Shown here one piece after another: positions 8,972 to 17,033 of a stretch of 23,674 nucleotides of DNA. This DNA comes from Leptospirillum sp. (GTDB lineage Bacteria; Nitrospirota; Leptospirillia; Leptospirillales; Leptospirillaceae), in contig DAHWKF010000078.1 in assembly GCA_027343785.1 (NCBI GenBank), positions 1 through 23,674 on the forward strand. The letters run 5' to 3'. Position 1 is the first letter of the stretch. The number at the start of each line of letters is the position of its first letter. Position numbers and translations under genes: made by a program. The notes under the pieces were generated by a model that searched no databases, was not told the DNA's origin, and was given only the letters and a program-made list of their open reading frames with translations.

Positions 8972-10891
8972 ATGGGAAAAGTGATAGGTATCGATCTGGG
9001 GACAACCAATTCATGCGTATCGATCATGGAAGGGGGGGAGCCGGTCGTCATTCCGAACCAGGAAGGTTCCCGGATTACACCGTCTGTAGTGGCCTTTACA
9101 GACAAGGGTGAGGTTCTGGTCGGGCAGGTGGCGAAACGGCAGGCGATCACAAACCCCGAAAACACCGTCTATTCGGTCAAGCGCCTGATCGGCAGAAAGT
9201 TTGATTCGGATGAGGTTGCCCACGCGATGAAACGGCTCCCCTACAAGGTCGTCAAGGCGGCCAACGGGGACGCCCATGTCGAGATCCGGGGAAAGGTGTA
9301 CAGCCCGGCCGAGATTTCGGCCAAGATTCTTCTGAAGCTGAAACAGGCTGCGGAGGATTATCTCGGCGAGAAGGTCACAGAAGCGGTCATCACGGTCCCG
9401 GCCTATTTCAATGATGCCCAGCGGCAGGATACGAAAAACGCCGGCGCCATCGCGGGGCTGAACGTACTCCGGATCATCAACGAGCCGACGGCGGCATCAC
9501 TCGCATACGGTCTGGACAGCAAGAAGGAAGAAAAAATAGCCGTCTACGATCTCGGCGGAGGAACGTTCGATATCTCCATTCTTGAAATCGGAGACGGAGT
9601 TTTCGAAGTCAAGTCCACGAACGGGGACACATACCTGGGCGGAGACGACTTTGACCTGAAAATCATTGATTTTCTGGTGGATGAGTTCAAGAAGGAAAAC
9701 GGGATTGATCTCAAGAAGGACAAGATGGCTCTCCAGCGGCTCAAGGAAGCTGCCGAAAAAGCCAAGATCGAACTTTCCACGACACTGGAGACGGAGATCA
9801 ATCTGCCCTATATCACGGCGGACCAGACCGGTCCCAAGCATCTGGTTCTCAAGCTGAGCCGTTCGAAGCTGGAACAGCTGGTGGGAGACCTGATCCAGCA
9901 TTCTCTCGAACCCGTCCGCAAAGCGCTTGACGACGCCGGCATGGACACAAAGATGATCGATGAGGTGGTTCTGGTCGGTGGACAGACCCGGATGCCCAAA
10001 GTGCAGGAAGCGGTCAAGTCGTTTTTCGGAAAAGAGCCTCACAAGGGTGTCAATCCGGACGAGGTTGTCGCGATTGGAGCCGCCATTCAGGGAGCTGTCC
10101 TGAAGGGGGACGTAAAGGACGTACTTTTGCTGGATGTGACGCCGCTTTCCCTGGGGATCGAAACCCTGGGAGGGGTATTCACCAAACTGATCGAACGGAA
10201 CACCACCATTCCCGCGAAAAAGAGCCAGGTTTTCACTACCGCTGCGGACAACCAGAGTTCTGTGACGGTCAAGGTGTTTCAGGGCGAGCGGGAGATGGCA
10301 TCCGACAACAAGCTTCTCGGCCAGTTTGATCTCGAAGGCATTCCGCCAGCACCCCGTGGTGTCCCTCAGATCGAAGTGACCTTCGACATTGACTCGAATG
10401 GTATTGTCCATGTCGGAGCGAAGGACAAGGGGACGGGAAAGGAACAGACAATCCATATTACCGCCCAGGGAGGCCTTTCCAAGGAAGAAATTGACCGCCT
10501 CATCAAGGAAGCTGAGGCGCATTCGGCAGAAGACAAGGCCCGTAAAGAACGGATTGAACTGAGAAACAATCTGGAGTCGCTTGTCTACTCAACGGAAAAG
10601 TCCCTGAACGAAATCGGGGACAAGGTTTCCGACGTCGATCGGGGGACCATTCGTGAAGCGATCGAGGCGGCGAAAGGAAAACTGAATTCCGAGGACAAGG
10701 ATGTCCTGCAGGCGGCATTCAAGGAGCTGGAGACCCAGTCGCACAAGCTGGCGGAGATTGTCTATAAGGCTTCCCAGGAGAATGCATCCGCGGGACAGAA
10801 CCCATCCGGTGCGAATCCGGAAAGCGGCCGCCCGGATGAACCGACGGTCGTTGACGCCGAATATGAGGATGTCAATCAGAAAAAAAACTGA
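8972..10891 (+). CDS. dnaK: Chaperone DnaK (Hsp70)
   Basis: The 639-residue Hsp70 starts at ATG 8972 after AAAGGA. The nucleotide-binding domain shows phosphate-1 GIDLGTTNSCV, VPAYFNDAQRQDTKNAG, INEPTAASLAYGLD, phosphate-2 DLGGGTFDIS and the adenosine motif VVLVGGQTRMPKV. The conserved linker is DVLLLDVTPLSLGIET, followed by the substrate-binding domain and a helical lid. The tail ends VVDAEYEDV plus a Lys-rich end, the usual bacterial form. Nothing is truncated. It is transcribed from the CIRCE promoter with hrcA and grpE, and a terminator hairpin follows 26 bases after the stop. Confidence 0.99.
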   Translation: MGKVIGIDLGTTNSCVSIMEGGEPVVIPNQEGSRITPSVVAFTDKGEVLVGQVAKRQAITNPENTVYSVKRLIGRKFDSDEVAHAMKRLPYKVVKAANGDAHVEIRGKVYSPAEISAKILLKLKQAAEDYLGEKVTEAVITVPAYFNDAQRQDTKNAGAIAGLNVLRIINEPTAASLAYGLDSKKEEKIAVYDLGGGTFDISILEIGDGVFEVKSTNGDTYLGGDDFDLKIIDFLVDEFKKENGIDLKKDKMALQRLKEAAEKAKIELSTTLETEINLPYITADQTGPKHLVLKLSRSKLEQLVGDLIQHSLEPVRKALDDAGMDTKMIDEVVLVGGQTRMPKVQEAVKSFFGKEPHKGVNPDEVVAIGAAIQGAVLKGDVKDVLLLDVTPLSLGIETLGGVFTKLIERNTTIPAKKSQVFTTAADNQSSVTVKVFQGEREMASDNKLLGQFDLEGIPPAPRGVPQIEVTFDIDSNGIVHVGAKDKGTGKEQTIHITAQGGLSKEEIDRLIKEAEAHSAEDKARKERIELRNNLESLVYSTEKSLNEIGDKVSDVDRGTIREAIEAAKGKLNSEDKDVLQAAFKELETQSHKLAEIVYKASQENASAGQNPSGANPESGRPDEPTVVDAEYEDVNQKKN

Positions 10892-10917
10892 TAGTCTATC
10901 AGTATAATCCAATGCAC

Positions 10918-10956
10918 ATGGAGGGGGTGGAAGCCGGATCCCCTCCATTGTTTTTT
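10918..10956 (+). terminator. Intrinsic terminator after dnaK
   Basis: ATGGAGGGG (10918-10926) pairs perfectly with CCCCTCCAT (10940-10948), with a 13-base loop. The stem is followed by TG and a run of six T (10951-10956). It should end most hrcA-grpE-dnaK transcripts, with read-through or a separate promoter supplying dnaJ. Confidence 0.88.
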
Positions 10957-11062
10957 CGGACAGGAAGATTGGCCTGAACCTTTGGTTGCGATCAGGGCAG
11001 GATTCTGGGGAAACAAAAAAGTGACGACAATCGGGGTATCGAAGATATGAGGAACGTTACGA

Positions 11063-12181
11063 TTGGCTTCTAAAGATTATTACGGCCTGTTGGGAGTTTC
11101 GAGGAACGCTTCTCCCGACGATATTAAAAAAGCCTACCGCAAGCTCGCCATGAAATATCACCCCGACAGGAATCCCGGGGACAAGGCGGCAGAAAGCCAG
11201 TTCAAGGCAATCAATGAGGCGTATGAGGTCCTGGGGGATCCCCAAAAGAAAGCCCTGTACGACTCCGGCGGGTTTACCGAAGGGTTTGAATCGTCCTCCT
11301 ATGCCAATGCCGGTTCCCCGTTTGGAGACCTGTTTGCGGACGTGTTTTCCGAGTTTTTTGGCGGAGGACAGCGTGGAGGGCCCCATCCGCAGCAGGGGGA
11401 GCACATCCTCAGGCAGGTCGAGCTCAGTTTTGAGGAAGCGGCCCTGGGTCGGGAAATATCCATCAAGATTTCCCGTTGGGAGTCGTGTGCTCCCTGTTCG
11501 GGAACCGGTGCCAAAAATGGCAAGGCCGTCCGCGTTTGCTCAACATGTCGCGGAACCGGATACATCCGGATCCAGCAGGGATTTTTTGCGGTCCAGAGAG
11601 CCTGCTCCGCTTGTGGCGGAGAGGGAAGGGTTGTCACCGAGTCTTGCCCCGTCTGCTCTGGACGAGGAAGGACATCGGTTGAACGGACCATCACACGAAC
11701 CATTCCGGCGGGTGTTTCCTCCGGTGTTCGGGTCCGGATCAATGGGGAAGGGCACGCTGGCGCTTTTGGTGGGCCCCCCGGGGACCTGTTTCTCGATATT
11801 ACGGTCAAATCCCATCCGTTTTTCAGCCGGGAGGGGGATGATCTGGTGGTGGAAAAGAAAATTTCCTTTATCCAGGCCATATTCGGTGACGAAGTGGAAA
11901 TTCCGACCTTGGGTTCCCCACTCAGTCTTAAGGTGGAGCCCGGAACACAACCCGGAACGATTCGGCGATTCAGGGGAAAAGGGCTTCCCAATCCCCAGAC
12001 CCGTCACATGGGAGACCTGATCGTCCGGCTTGCGGTGGAAATTCCAACCAAACTGTCGCGGGAACAAAGGGAATTATTGGAAAAATTTGCCTCCGTCTCA
12101 GGGGAGACGGGTCCGCATTCGACCGGGAATTCCCATGACGGCGGAGGGATTTTCTCCAAGGTCAAATCCATTTTTGAGTAG
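11063..12181 (+). CDS. dnaJ: Chaperone DnaJ (type I Hsp40)
   Basis: The 372-residue co-chaperone starts at TTG 11063 with TGAGGA at 11048-11053; the ATG inside that site runs into a stop after eight codons and is not the start. The J domain has the DnaK-stimulating HPD at residues 33-35. A short Gly/Phe-rich linker (about 68-105) is followed by four zinc-binding CxxCxGxG-type repeats (142-149, 159-166, 181-188, 195-202) and the C-terminal substrate-binding domains. All parts of a class I DnaJ are present. It follows the dnaK terminator and is 6 bases ahead of rsmE. Confidence 0.98.
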   Translation: MASKDYYGLLGVSRNASPDDIKKAYRKLAMKYHPDRNPGDKAAESQFKAINEAYEVLGDPQKKALYDSGGFTEGFESSSYANAGSPFGDLFADVFSEFFGGGQRGGPHPQQGEHILRQVELSFEEAALGREISIKISRWESCAPCSGTGAKNGKAVRVCSTCRGTGYIRIQQGFFAVQRACSACGGEGRVVTESCPVCSGRGRTSVERTITRTIPAGVSSGVRVRINGEGHAGAFGGPPGDLFLDITVKSHPFFSREGDDLVVEKKISFIQAIFGDEVEIPTLGSPLSLKVEPGTQPGTIRRFRGKGLPNPQTRHMGDLIVRLAVEIPTKLSREQRELLEKFASVSGETGPHSTGNSHDGGGIFSKVKSIFE

Positions 12182-12187
12182 CGGAAA

Positions 12188-13030
12188 ATGCCGGGACCCA
12201 AAATCTTCTGGATCGAACCGGAGGATCGGAAAGAGCTTGCCCCCGATGGCGGGCATGGGCGGCTCTATCCGGGCCGGACGATGTCCCGGCATATTCTAGC
12301 GAGCCTTCGAGCCAGTGAAGGGGATTCGTTCAGATTCAGCGATCCCGGAACGGGCAAGACATACGCCGGAACCCTGATCTCCCGGGATCCTTGCATGCTG
12401 GAACTCAAATGCCTGGGGGACTTTCCTGGTACGGGCGGGGGACAGCCTCGCCTGGGAATCGCTTTTTCACCCCTGAAGGGGGATGCCCTGACCGCTGTCG
12501 TTTCGATGGCGGTCATGTCCGGGATCTCCCGTCTCCAGCCCATCATGTCAGAAAGATCCGTGGTCCGGTGGTCTGAAAAGGACGGATGGGCCGCCAAGGA
12601 AAACCGGTTCTCAGGGATTGTCCGGGAACAAAGCCAGCTTTCAGGTCGGACGGACCGGTTGGTTCTGGAGAAACCCCTCCCCCTGGAAACATTTCTGAAG
12701 AACCGGTCGAAGGACCTCTTCCTCTGGTTTGACGAGGACGCTGGAGATGCCTTGACTCTGCCGGAAATTCTGGACAAGTTCCGGGACCTTCCTTTTTCAG
12801 GACGGGAACAACGGACTGTCTGGGTGGTTGTGGGTCCGGAGGGCGGATGGTCCGGTAGAGACCGGACGATGCTCCCGGAGCCGGAAAGGGAGGGTCGGCT
12901 TTTTCGCGTCACTCTCGGGGAGAGGACTTTTTCGGCCGAAATGGCTTTGCAGGCTTCCGGGGCCTTTTTGGGAACCGTTCTCGGCCCCATGTTCAGTCTG
13001 GCTTCTGCCGGGAAAGCTCCATCCGCATGA
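12188..13030 (+). CDS. rsmE: 16S rRNA (uracil-1498-N3)-methyltransferase RsmE
   Basis: The 280-residue SPOUT-class protein methylates U1498 in the decoding region of 16S rRNA with S-adenosylmethionine. The N-terminal PUA-like part begins IFWIEP and contains RLYPGRTMSRHIL. The SPOUT knot motif VVVGPEGGWSGRD is clear, followed by FRVTLGERTFSAEMA, where most RsmE proteins have LGxRILRTETA, so the cofactor loop is diverged although the Glu and LG are kept. An inserted stretch at about 150-190 is less conserved. The gene follows dnaJ closely, a frequent arrangement, and has no strong SD, suggesting coupled translation. Confidence 0.88.
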   Translation: MPGPKIFWIEPEDRKELAPDGGHGRLYPGRTMSRHILASLRASEGDSFRFSDPGTGKTYAGTLISRDPCMLELKCLGDFPGTGGGQPRLGIAFSPLKGDALTAVVSMAVMSGISRLQPIMSERSVVRWSEKDGWAAKENRFSGIVREQSQLSGRTDRLVLEKPLPLETFLKNRSKDLFLWFDEDAGDALTLPEILDKFRDLPFSGREQRTVWVVVGPEGGWSGRDRTMLPEPEREGRLFRVTLGERTFSAEMALQASGAFLGTVLGPMFSLASAGKAPSA

Positions 13031-13048
13031 TGGCAAAAGAGGGGTAAT

Positions 13049-13525
13049 ATGCGAACGGTTCGTCTTCTGACCTTCTTTTTGGATCTGTCCATCTCCCATT
13101 TTTGTTTCCGCTTCTGGCATTACCTCTGGAAGACGTCCTTTCCGTCACCGGGAGGAAGTCTTCCGGTTATTTCCGGGGGATCGCCATTTTCCGAGTGCCT
13201 TTTTGTTTTTGTGTATTTCTGGATTCTTGTGACCCTCTGGGGCCAGACCCCCGGCATGGTGCTCCTCGGAATCCGGGTGATAGAGGACAGTCCGGGTTCC
13301 CGCCCGTCCGGCATTCTCCGGACATTTTCCCGGACATTTCTTCTTTTTGTGACCAACCTTCCACTGGGTCTCGGATCGCTTTTCTCCCTGCTTTCTCCAT
13401 CCGGCAAAACACTCTATGACTGCATGTCCCAGACCCGGGTGATCTGGGACGAAAAACCGGATCTGACCGAACCCGCGAGGGAGTCGGTCATGGTTCATTT
13501 TTCCAAGACAAACACCTCTCCTTGA
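13049..13525 (+). CDS. RDD family inner-membrane protein
   Basis: The 158-residue protein has three or so hydrophobic segments. The RDD hallmarks are an N-terminal R and D in the first helix (VRLLTFFLDLSI), the loop WGQTPGMVLLGIRVI matching the family's G-x-T-P-G-x-x-x-L-G-x-R-V, and a C-terminal GKTLYDCMSQTRVI matching the R-x-L-H-D segment. The family's function is mostly unknown; some members are linked to ion homeostasis. The start at ATG 13049 has AGAGGGG upstream. The stop codon overlaps the ribosome binding site of the next gene. Confidence 0.8.
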   Translation: MRTVRLLTFFLDLSISHFCFRFWHYLWKTSFPSPGGSLPVISGGSPFSECLFVFVYFWILVTLWGQTPGMVLLGIRVIEDSPGSRPSGILRTFSRTFLLFVTNLPLGLGSLFSLLSPSGKTLYDCMSQTRVIWDEKPDLTEPARESVMVHFSKTNTSP

Positions 13526-13536
13526 GGAGTTCTGAG

Positions 13537-14133
13537 ATGCCGGAAAAAGATTTCTGGAACCAGCGGTATGTTGAAAAAAACACCGGGTGGGATCTGGGCC
13601 AACCGGCTCCCCCATTCGTCCGTCTCGTCGAGTCGGGGAGTTGGCGACCGCCCGGGAGAGTGTTGATTCCCGGCGCAGGGCGCAGCCATGAAGGCATTTT
13701 TCTGGCCACCAAAGGATTTGATGTGACATGCGTCGATTTTGCTCCCCAGGCGGTGCTGGAAGCCCGGGAAACGGCTGCCCGTGCCGGGGTGAAAATGGCC
13801 GTTCTGGAGGAAGATTTTTTCCGTCTGGATCCTGCCCGGGTGGGAACGTTTGACGTCCTGCTCGAGCACACCTGTTTTTGTGCGATCGATCCCGAACGCC
13901 GGAGAGAGTATGTCGAAAAGGCCTGGAAACTTCTTTCCCCGGGGGGGATGCTGATCGGTCTCTTCTACGCCCATGGAAGAGAGGGCGGACCTCCCTGGAC
14001 AACCACCGAAGAAGAAGTGAGGTCGCTTTTCGAAAGGCGTTTCGATCTTCTGGATCTCGGGGTCACAGACTGGTCGGTGGAATCAAGAAAAGGGGAGGAG
14101 CTATTGGGGCGCCTCCGAAGGAAAACCGGCTGA
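13537..14133 (+). CDS. TPMT-family S-adenosylmethionine-dependent methyltransferase
   Basis: I chose ATG 13537, with GAGGAG at 13524-13529; an upstream TTG in frame lies inside the previous stop. The 198-residue protein has the family opening FWNQRY...GWDLGQPAPPF, SAM motif I LIPGAGRSHE (about 43-52), the acidic VDFAP after strand 2 (67 = Asp) and EHTCFCAIDPERR. These features match the thiopurine-methyltransferase-like family (PF05724), whose bacterial members methylate small thiols, halides, selenium or tellurium compounds. The substrate cannot be assigned. The gene ends one base before cobU and is probably co-transcribed with it. Confidence 0.85.
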   Translation: MPEKDFWNQRYVEKNTGWDLGQPAPPFVRLVESGSWRPPGRVLIPGAGRSHEGIFLATKGFDVTCVDFAPQAVLEARETAARAGVKMAVLEEDFFRLDPARVGTFDVLLEHTCFCAIDPERRREYVEKAWKLLSPGGMLIGLFYAHGREGGPPWTTTEEEVRSLFERRFDLLDLGVTDWSVESRKGEELLGRLRRKTG

Positions 14134-14134
14134 A

Positions 14135-14674
14135 GTGTCTCTGGTTCTGGTGACAGGGGGGATTCGTTCGGGAAAGTCCCGGTTTGCCGAAGATTTCGCG
14201 CTTTCAAAAGGCGATCCTCCATGGGTTTACCTGCCGACGGCCTGGCCCAGTGATGCTGAAATGGTCCAAAGAATTGAAAGGCATCGGCAGGAAAGGGATA
14301 CCCGGTTTTCTGTCCTTTCCCTTCCGGTAGCGCCGCAGTTTGGAGGCTTTCTGGACATTCTCCGCTCTGTTCCTAGTGATGCAACACTTCTGCTAGACGG
14401 GTTTGGTCTCCTTCTTGGACAATTGTTTGAGGGCAAAAACGTGCCGGATTTGCCCTCTCTGCTCGATAAAGCCCATCCCCTCGTGGACGCGCTGACCAAA
14501 CGGACAGGCCTCACGGTGGTGGTGACCGAAGAAGCAGGGTCGGGGGGGGTACCCCTGACCCCGTCCGGCCGGATTTTTGCGGACATGCTGGGAGAAATGA
14601 ACCAGAAACTGGCCTTGGGCGCCCGTTTTGTCTATCTGATCGTGGCGGGATACCCGTTGCCGATCAAAAAATGA
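14135..14674 (+). CDS. cobU: Adenosylcobinamide kinase / adenosylcobinamide-phosphate guanylyltransferase
   Basis: The enzyme phosphorylates adenosylcobinamide and transfers GMP to it, activating it for lower-ligand attachment. The protein has 179 residues from GTG 14135. Walker A is GGIRSGKS (8-15), followed by the family pattern Y-L-P-T-A...D-A-E-M...R-I-E-R-H-R (32-51). The downstream VTNEVGxGIVP block is changed to VTEEAGSGGVP, so the usual Asn is Glu, but the MNQKLA and LIVAGYPLPIK ends are typical. It lies directly before cobT and cobS, which act next in the same pathway. Confidence is high from the Walker motif plus context, while the altered block makes it a divergent member. Confidence 0.92.
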   Translation: MSLVLVTGGIRSGKSRFAEDFALSKGDPPWVYLPTAWPSDAEMVQRIERHRQERDTRFSVLSLPVAPQFGGFLDILRSVPSDATLLLDGFGLLLGQLFEGKNVPDLPSLLDKAHPLVDALTKRTGLTVVVTEEAGSGGVPLTPSGRIFADMLGEMNQKLALGARFVYLIVAGYPLPIKK

Positions 14675-14702
14675 TGTTGCCAAATTGAAGGAGCGCGATC
14701 CC

Positions 14703-15794
14703 GTGTCCCACCCCGCCGTCCGTCTGACAGTCGAAAAATGGTTGAAACATCTTTCCGGCCGGGAATCCGCCGGTTCCCATGAGGACATCCTGATCCGCAA
14801 GATGAAAAACCATTGGGATCATTTGACCAAACCCTCCGGTTCCTTGGGCCAGCTTGAGTCGCTCGCCATCTGGTATGGACGCGTCCATGGAAGCGCGAGC
14901 CTTCCGGACCCCCGTACCGCCGTCTGTGTTTTTGCCGGAGATCATGGTGTGACCCGGGCAGGGGTATCTGCCTACCCGTCGTCGGTGACCCGGGAGATGG
15001 TTCGGAACTTTGCGGAAGGGGGCGCAGCAATCAGCGTCCTGACAAGACATCTCGGCATGGGTCTTGCCGTGGTCGATGTCGGTGTGGATGGGGATCTTTC
15101 CGGAATCCCCGGCGTCATTTCCCGAAAGGTCGCCAACGGAACACGTAACTTTCTTGAAGAGCCCGCCATGACCCCGGAAGAGGGGATAAAGGCGATGCAA
15201 GCGGGTCGGGAGATGGCCCATAGGCTCGTCAATGATGGATACAGGCTTCTGGTGACCGGCGAGATGGGTATCGGAAACACGACCGCCTCGTCGGCCCTGG
15301 CGGCCGCCCTCTTGCCCATGGCGGCGGAGGAAGTGACCGGTCGGGGAACGGGAGTCGATGACAAGGTCTTCAGAAACAAGGTCCGGGTCATCGAGGAAGT
15401 GCTTCTGAAATACCGTCCCCTACTATTGACACCGCTGGACTGGCTTTGGGCCGTCGGTGGGTTGGAGATCGCCGCTATTGCCGGGTTTATCATCGGCGCG
15501 GCCGAGAAAAAGACGCCGGTTGTTCTGGACGGACTGATTACCTCTTCCGCGGCTCTAGTCGCCTGTCGCCTGGAAAAAGGGCTGTCAGCTTACCTGTTGG
15601 CCGGACACCAAAGCCAGGAGCCGGGGCACCGTCACATACTGGACGATATTGGACTTGCCCCTATACTGAACCTGTCCCTGAGACTGGGGGAAGGGACCGG
15701 CGGGGCGTTGGCCGCCCAACTTGTCATTTCTGCAGTCCGGCTTTATCAGGAGATGGCGACTTTCGAGTCCGCCCAAGTCCCGGGTCCCCATTGA
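14703..15794 (+). CDS. cobT: Nicotinate-nucleotide--dimethylbenzimidazole phosphoribosyltransferase
   Basis: CobT makes alpha-ribazole phosphate from a lower-ligand base and nicotinate mononucleotide. GTG 14703 is preferred, with AAGGAG at 14688-14693; the in-frame TTG at 14685 lies upstream of that site. The 363-residue protein has KPSGSLGQLE, FAGDHGVTRAGVSAYP, EMGIGNTTASSAL, GRGTGVDD, VLDGLITSSAAL and GHQSQEPGH. The catalytic Glu is in LRLGEGTGG (residue 330). All conserved blocks and the normal length are present. The stop overlaps the start of cobS. Confidence 0.97.
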   Translation: MSHPAVRLTVEKWLKHLSGRESAGSHEDILIRKMKNHWDHLTKPSGSLGQLESLAIWYGRVHGSASLPDPRTAVCVFAGDHGVTRAGVSAYPSSVTREMVRNFAEGGAAISVLTRHLGMGLAVVDVGVDGDLSGIPGVISRKVANGTRNFLEEPAMTPEEGIKAMQAGREMAHRLVNDGYRLLVTGEMGIGNTTASSALAAALLPMAAEEVTGRGTGVDDKVFRNKVRVIEEVLLKYRPLLLTPLDWLWAVGGLEIAAIAGFIIGAAEKKTPVVLDGLITSSAALVACRLEKGLSAYLLAGHQSQEPGHRHILDDIGLAPILNLSLRLGEGTGGALAAQLVISAVRLYQEMATFESAQVPGPH

Positions 15795-16576
15795 AAGGAT
15801 GGCTGTCCTGTTTCTGGGGAACACTCTCTTTTCTGACACGATATCCCGTCCCCCGCATGTTTCTGGAGGGGGAAAATGGTCCGATGCTTTGCCCGACCAT
15901 TTTCCCTGTTGCCGGAATTCTGGTTGGCCTGGGTCCGGCCGCCGCCTCTGTTCTGACATCCCATCTTCCGGACATGCTGGATGCCCTGATTGTTGTGTTG
16001 GTGTGGAGCATGGTTACCGGGGGAATCCACTGGGACGGATGGGCAGACAGCATCGAAACAGCCCTGTCGGGTGTCAGCCCCCACGACAAGGAGCGGATCC
16101 GGAAAGACCCTCACCTGGGAACATTTGGTGTCCTGGCCCTCGTGATCGGGGTTCTTTTCAAGGTGGTCGCCGTTTCCGCATACCGGTTCCAACCGGTCGA
16201 TTATGTGACGGTCGCCCTCTGGTCACGCGGAATCCTGCCTCTTTTTCTGATCCTTCTTCGCCGGATTCTTCCGGAAATTCCCTTTTCGCAAGGTTTGGGA
16301 GGAGGGATGGCCTCTCATCTGGGGTTCGGGTCCGTTGCAACGGCTTCTCTTGTAACGGCGACCCTGATTTTCTGGACAAAGGGAACGGGCGGGGTTTTGG
16401 TCCTCTTCGCCGGTCTCGTGCTTCTTTTGATTCCCGCCCGCTGGATTTTGACCCGTCAGGATTCCCTTTCCGGCGATTTTATGGGGTTTTGTGTGGAGCT
16501 TCTCGAGATTTCCTCCCTGATCTTTCTGGGTGAAATGGCTCTTCGACGTTCGGAAGGCTCGATCCTGACTCTCTGA
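15791..16576 (+). CDS. cobS: Adenosylcobinamide-GDP ribazoletransferase (cobalamin synthase)
   Basis: CobS joins adenosylcobinamide-GDP to alpha-ribazole at the membrane. The best start is TTG 15791, overlapping the cobT stop (TTGA), which gives 261 residues, close to the family length; there is no good SD, so translation is probably coupled to cobT. The Mg-binding family motif appears as GGIHWDGWADSIETAL, followed by RKDPHLGTFGVLALV, matching the K-D-x-x-x-G-T-x-G block. Several hydrophobic helices follow. The open frame extends further upstream, but that part overlaps cobT and has no family similarity. Confidence 0.94.
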   Translation: MKGWLSCFWGTLSFLTRYPVPRMFLEGENGPMLCPTIFPVAGILVGLGPAAASVLTSHLPDMLDALIVVLVWSMVTGGIHWDGWADSIETALSGVSPHDKERIRKDPHLGTFGVLALVIGVLFKVVAVSAYRFQPVDYVTVALWSRGILPLFLILLRRILPEIPFSQGLGGGMASHLGFGSVATASLVTATLIFWTKGTGGVLVLFAGLVLLLIPARWILTRQDSLSGDFMGFCVELLEISSLIFLGEMALRRSEGSILTL

Positions 16577-16622
16577 CCAGGTACAAGCGGGGGAATTCCC
16601 GTCAGGGAAAGGACAAGGGAGC

Positions 16623-17033
16623 TCAGAGTGAAAGGACTGTCTGGGCTTCCAGAACCTCGTCGAGAAGGAAGGAAGTCATTCCGCAAATTTCGTCCACTCC
16701 TTCGGACAGGTCCTCCTCCTTCATGCCAAAAATGCCCATTGACGACGAACACGCGAAGATGCGCACATCCCCCTGGGCCTTGGCGGATGCGAGAAGCGTC
16801 GTCAAATCCAGAAGCTTCATCTCAGCCAGTTTTTTTCCGATTTTCTCGCTGTCCTGCCCGAAGATGTCCGGCAGGACGATCTCTTTGATACGCTTTCGAT
16901 CCATCCGGTAGAGGGCTTCATCCCTTAGAAAGACCCTTACGGTCATTTCCGAGAGGGCCGCAGCCATGATGGTCGTGCACAAATTGATGAGAGCCGTGTG
17001 CGATCCCCGTGTCGCAATGATCGCCATTTTCAA
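16623..17033 (-). CDS. DsrE/DsrE2-like sulfur-relay family protein
   Basis: This is the last gene of a five-gene minus-strand operon. The 136-residue protein begins MKMAIIATRG, a beta-strand/loop opening of the DsrE-like fold. It carries RIFACSSSMGIFGMKEEDLSEG (Cys 95), resembling the DsrE2 segment A-C-x-x-S-M-x-x-M-G-I-x-x-E-x-L-x-x-G, where the Cys carries a persulfide. Further Cys are at 19 and 117. The TTG at 17033 is supported by GGAG seven bases upstream and overlaps the TGA of the TusA-like gene; an ATG two codons on is the alternative. DsrE2 proteins pass sulfane sulfur with TusA. That role is inferred here from motif and neighbours. Confidence 0.8.
   Translation of the reverse strand: MKMAIIATRGSHTALINLCTTIMAAALSEMTVRVFLRDEALYRMDRKRIKEIVLPDIFGQDSEKIGKKLAEMKLLDLTTLLASAKAQGDVRIFACSSSMGIFGMKEEDLSEGVDEICGMTSFLLDEVLEAQTVLSL

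Noticed and set aside
10903..10908. Perfect TATAAT after dnaK as a dnaJ promoter
   Set aside because: No -35 box is found at proper spacing, and the transcript would immediately meet the terminator hairpin.
13145..14002. Long minus-strand open frame of 285 codons
   Set aside because: It is a shadow of the RDD and methyltransferase genes; both plus-strand genes have clear motifs and ribosome binding sites.
15446..15790. Upstream extension of the cobS reading frame
   Set aside because: It overlaps cobT throughout, has no CobS similarity, and would make the protein far longer than the family.
16591..16600. GGGAATTCCC palindrome between convergent cobS and the dsrE2-like gene, as a bidirectional terminator
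   Set aside because: It has no loop and no T-run on either side, so it is not a credible intrinsic terminator.
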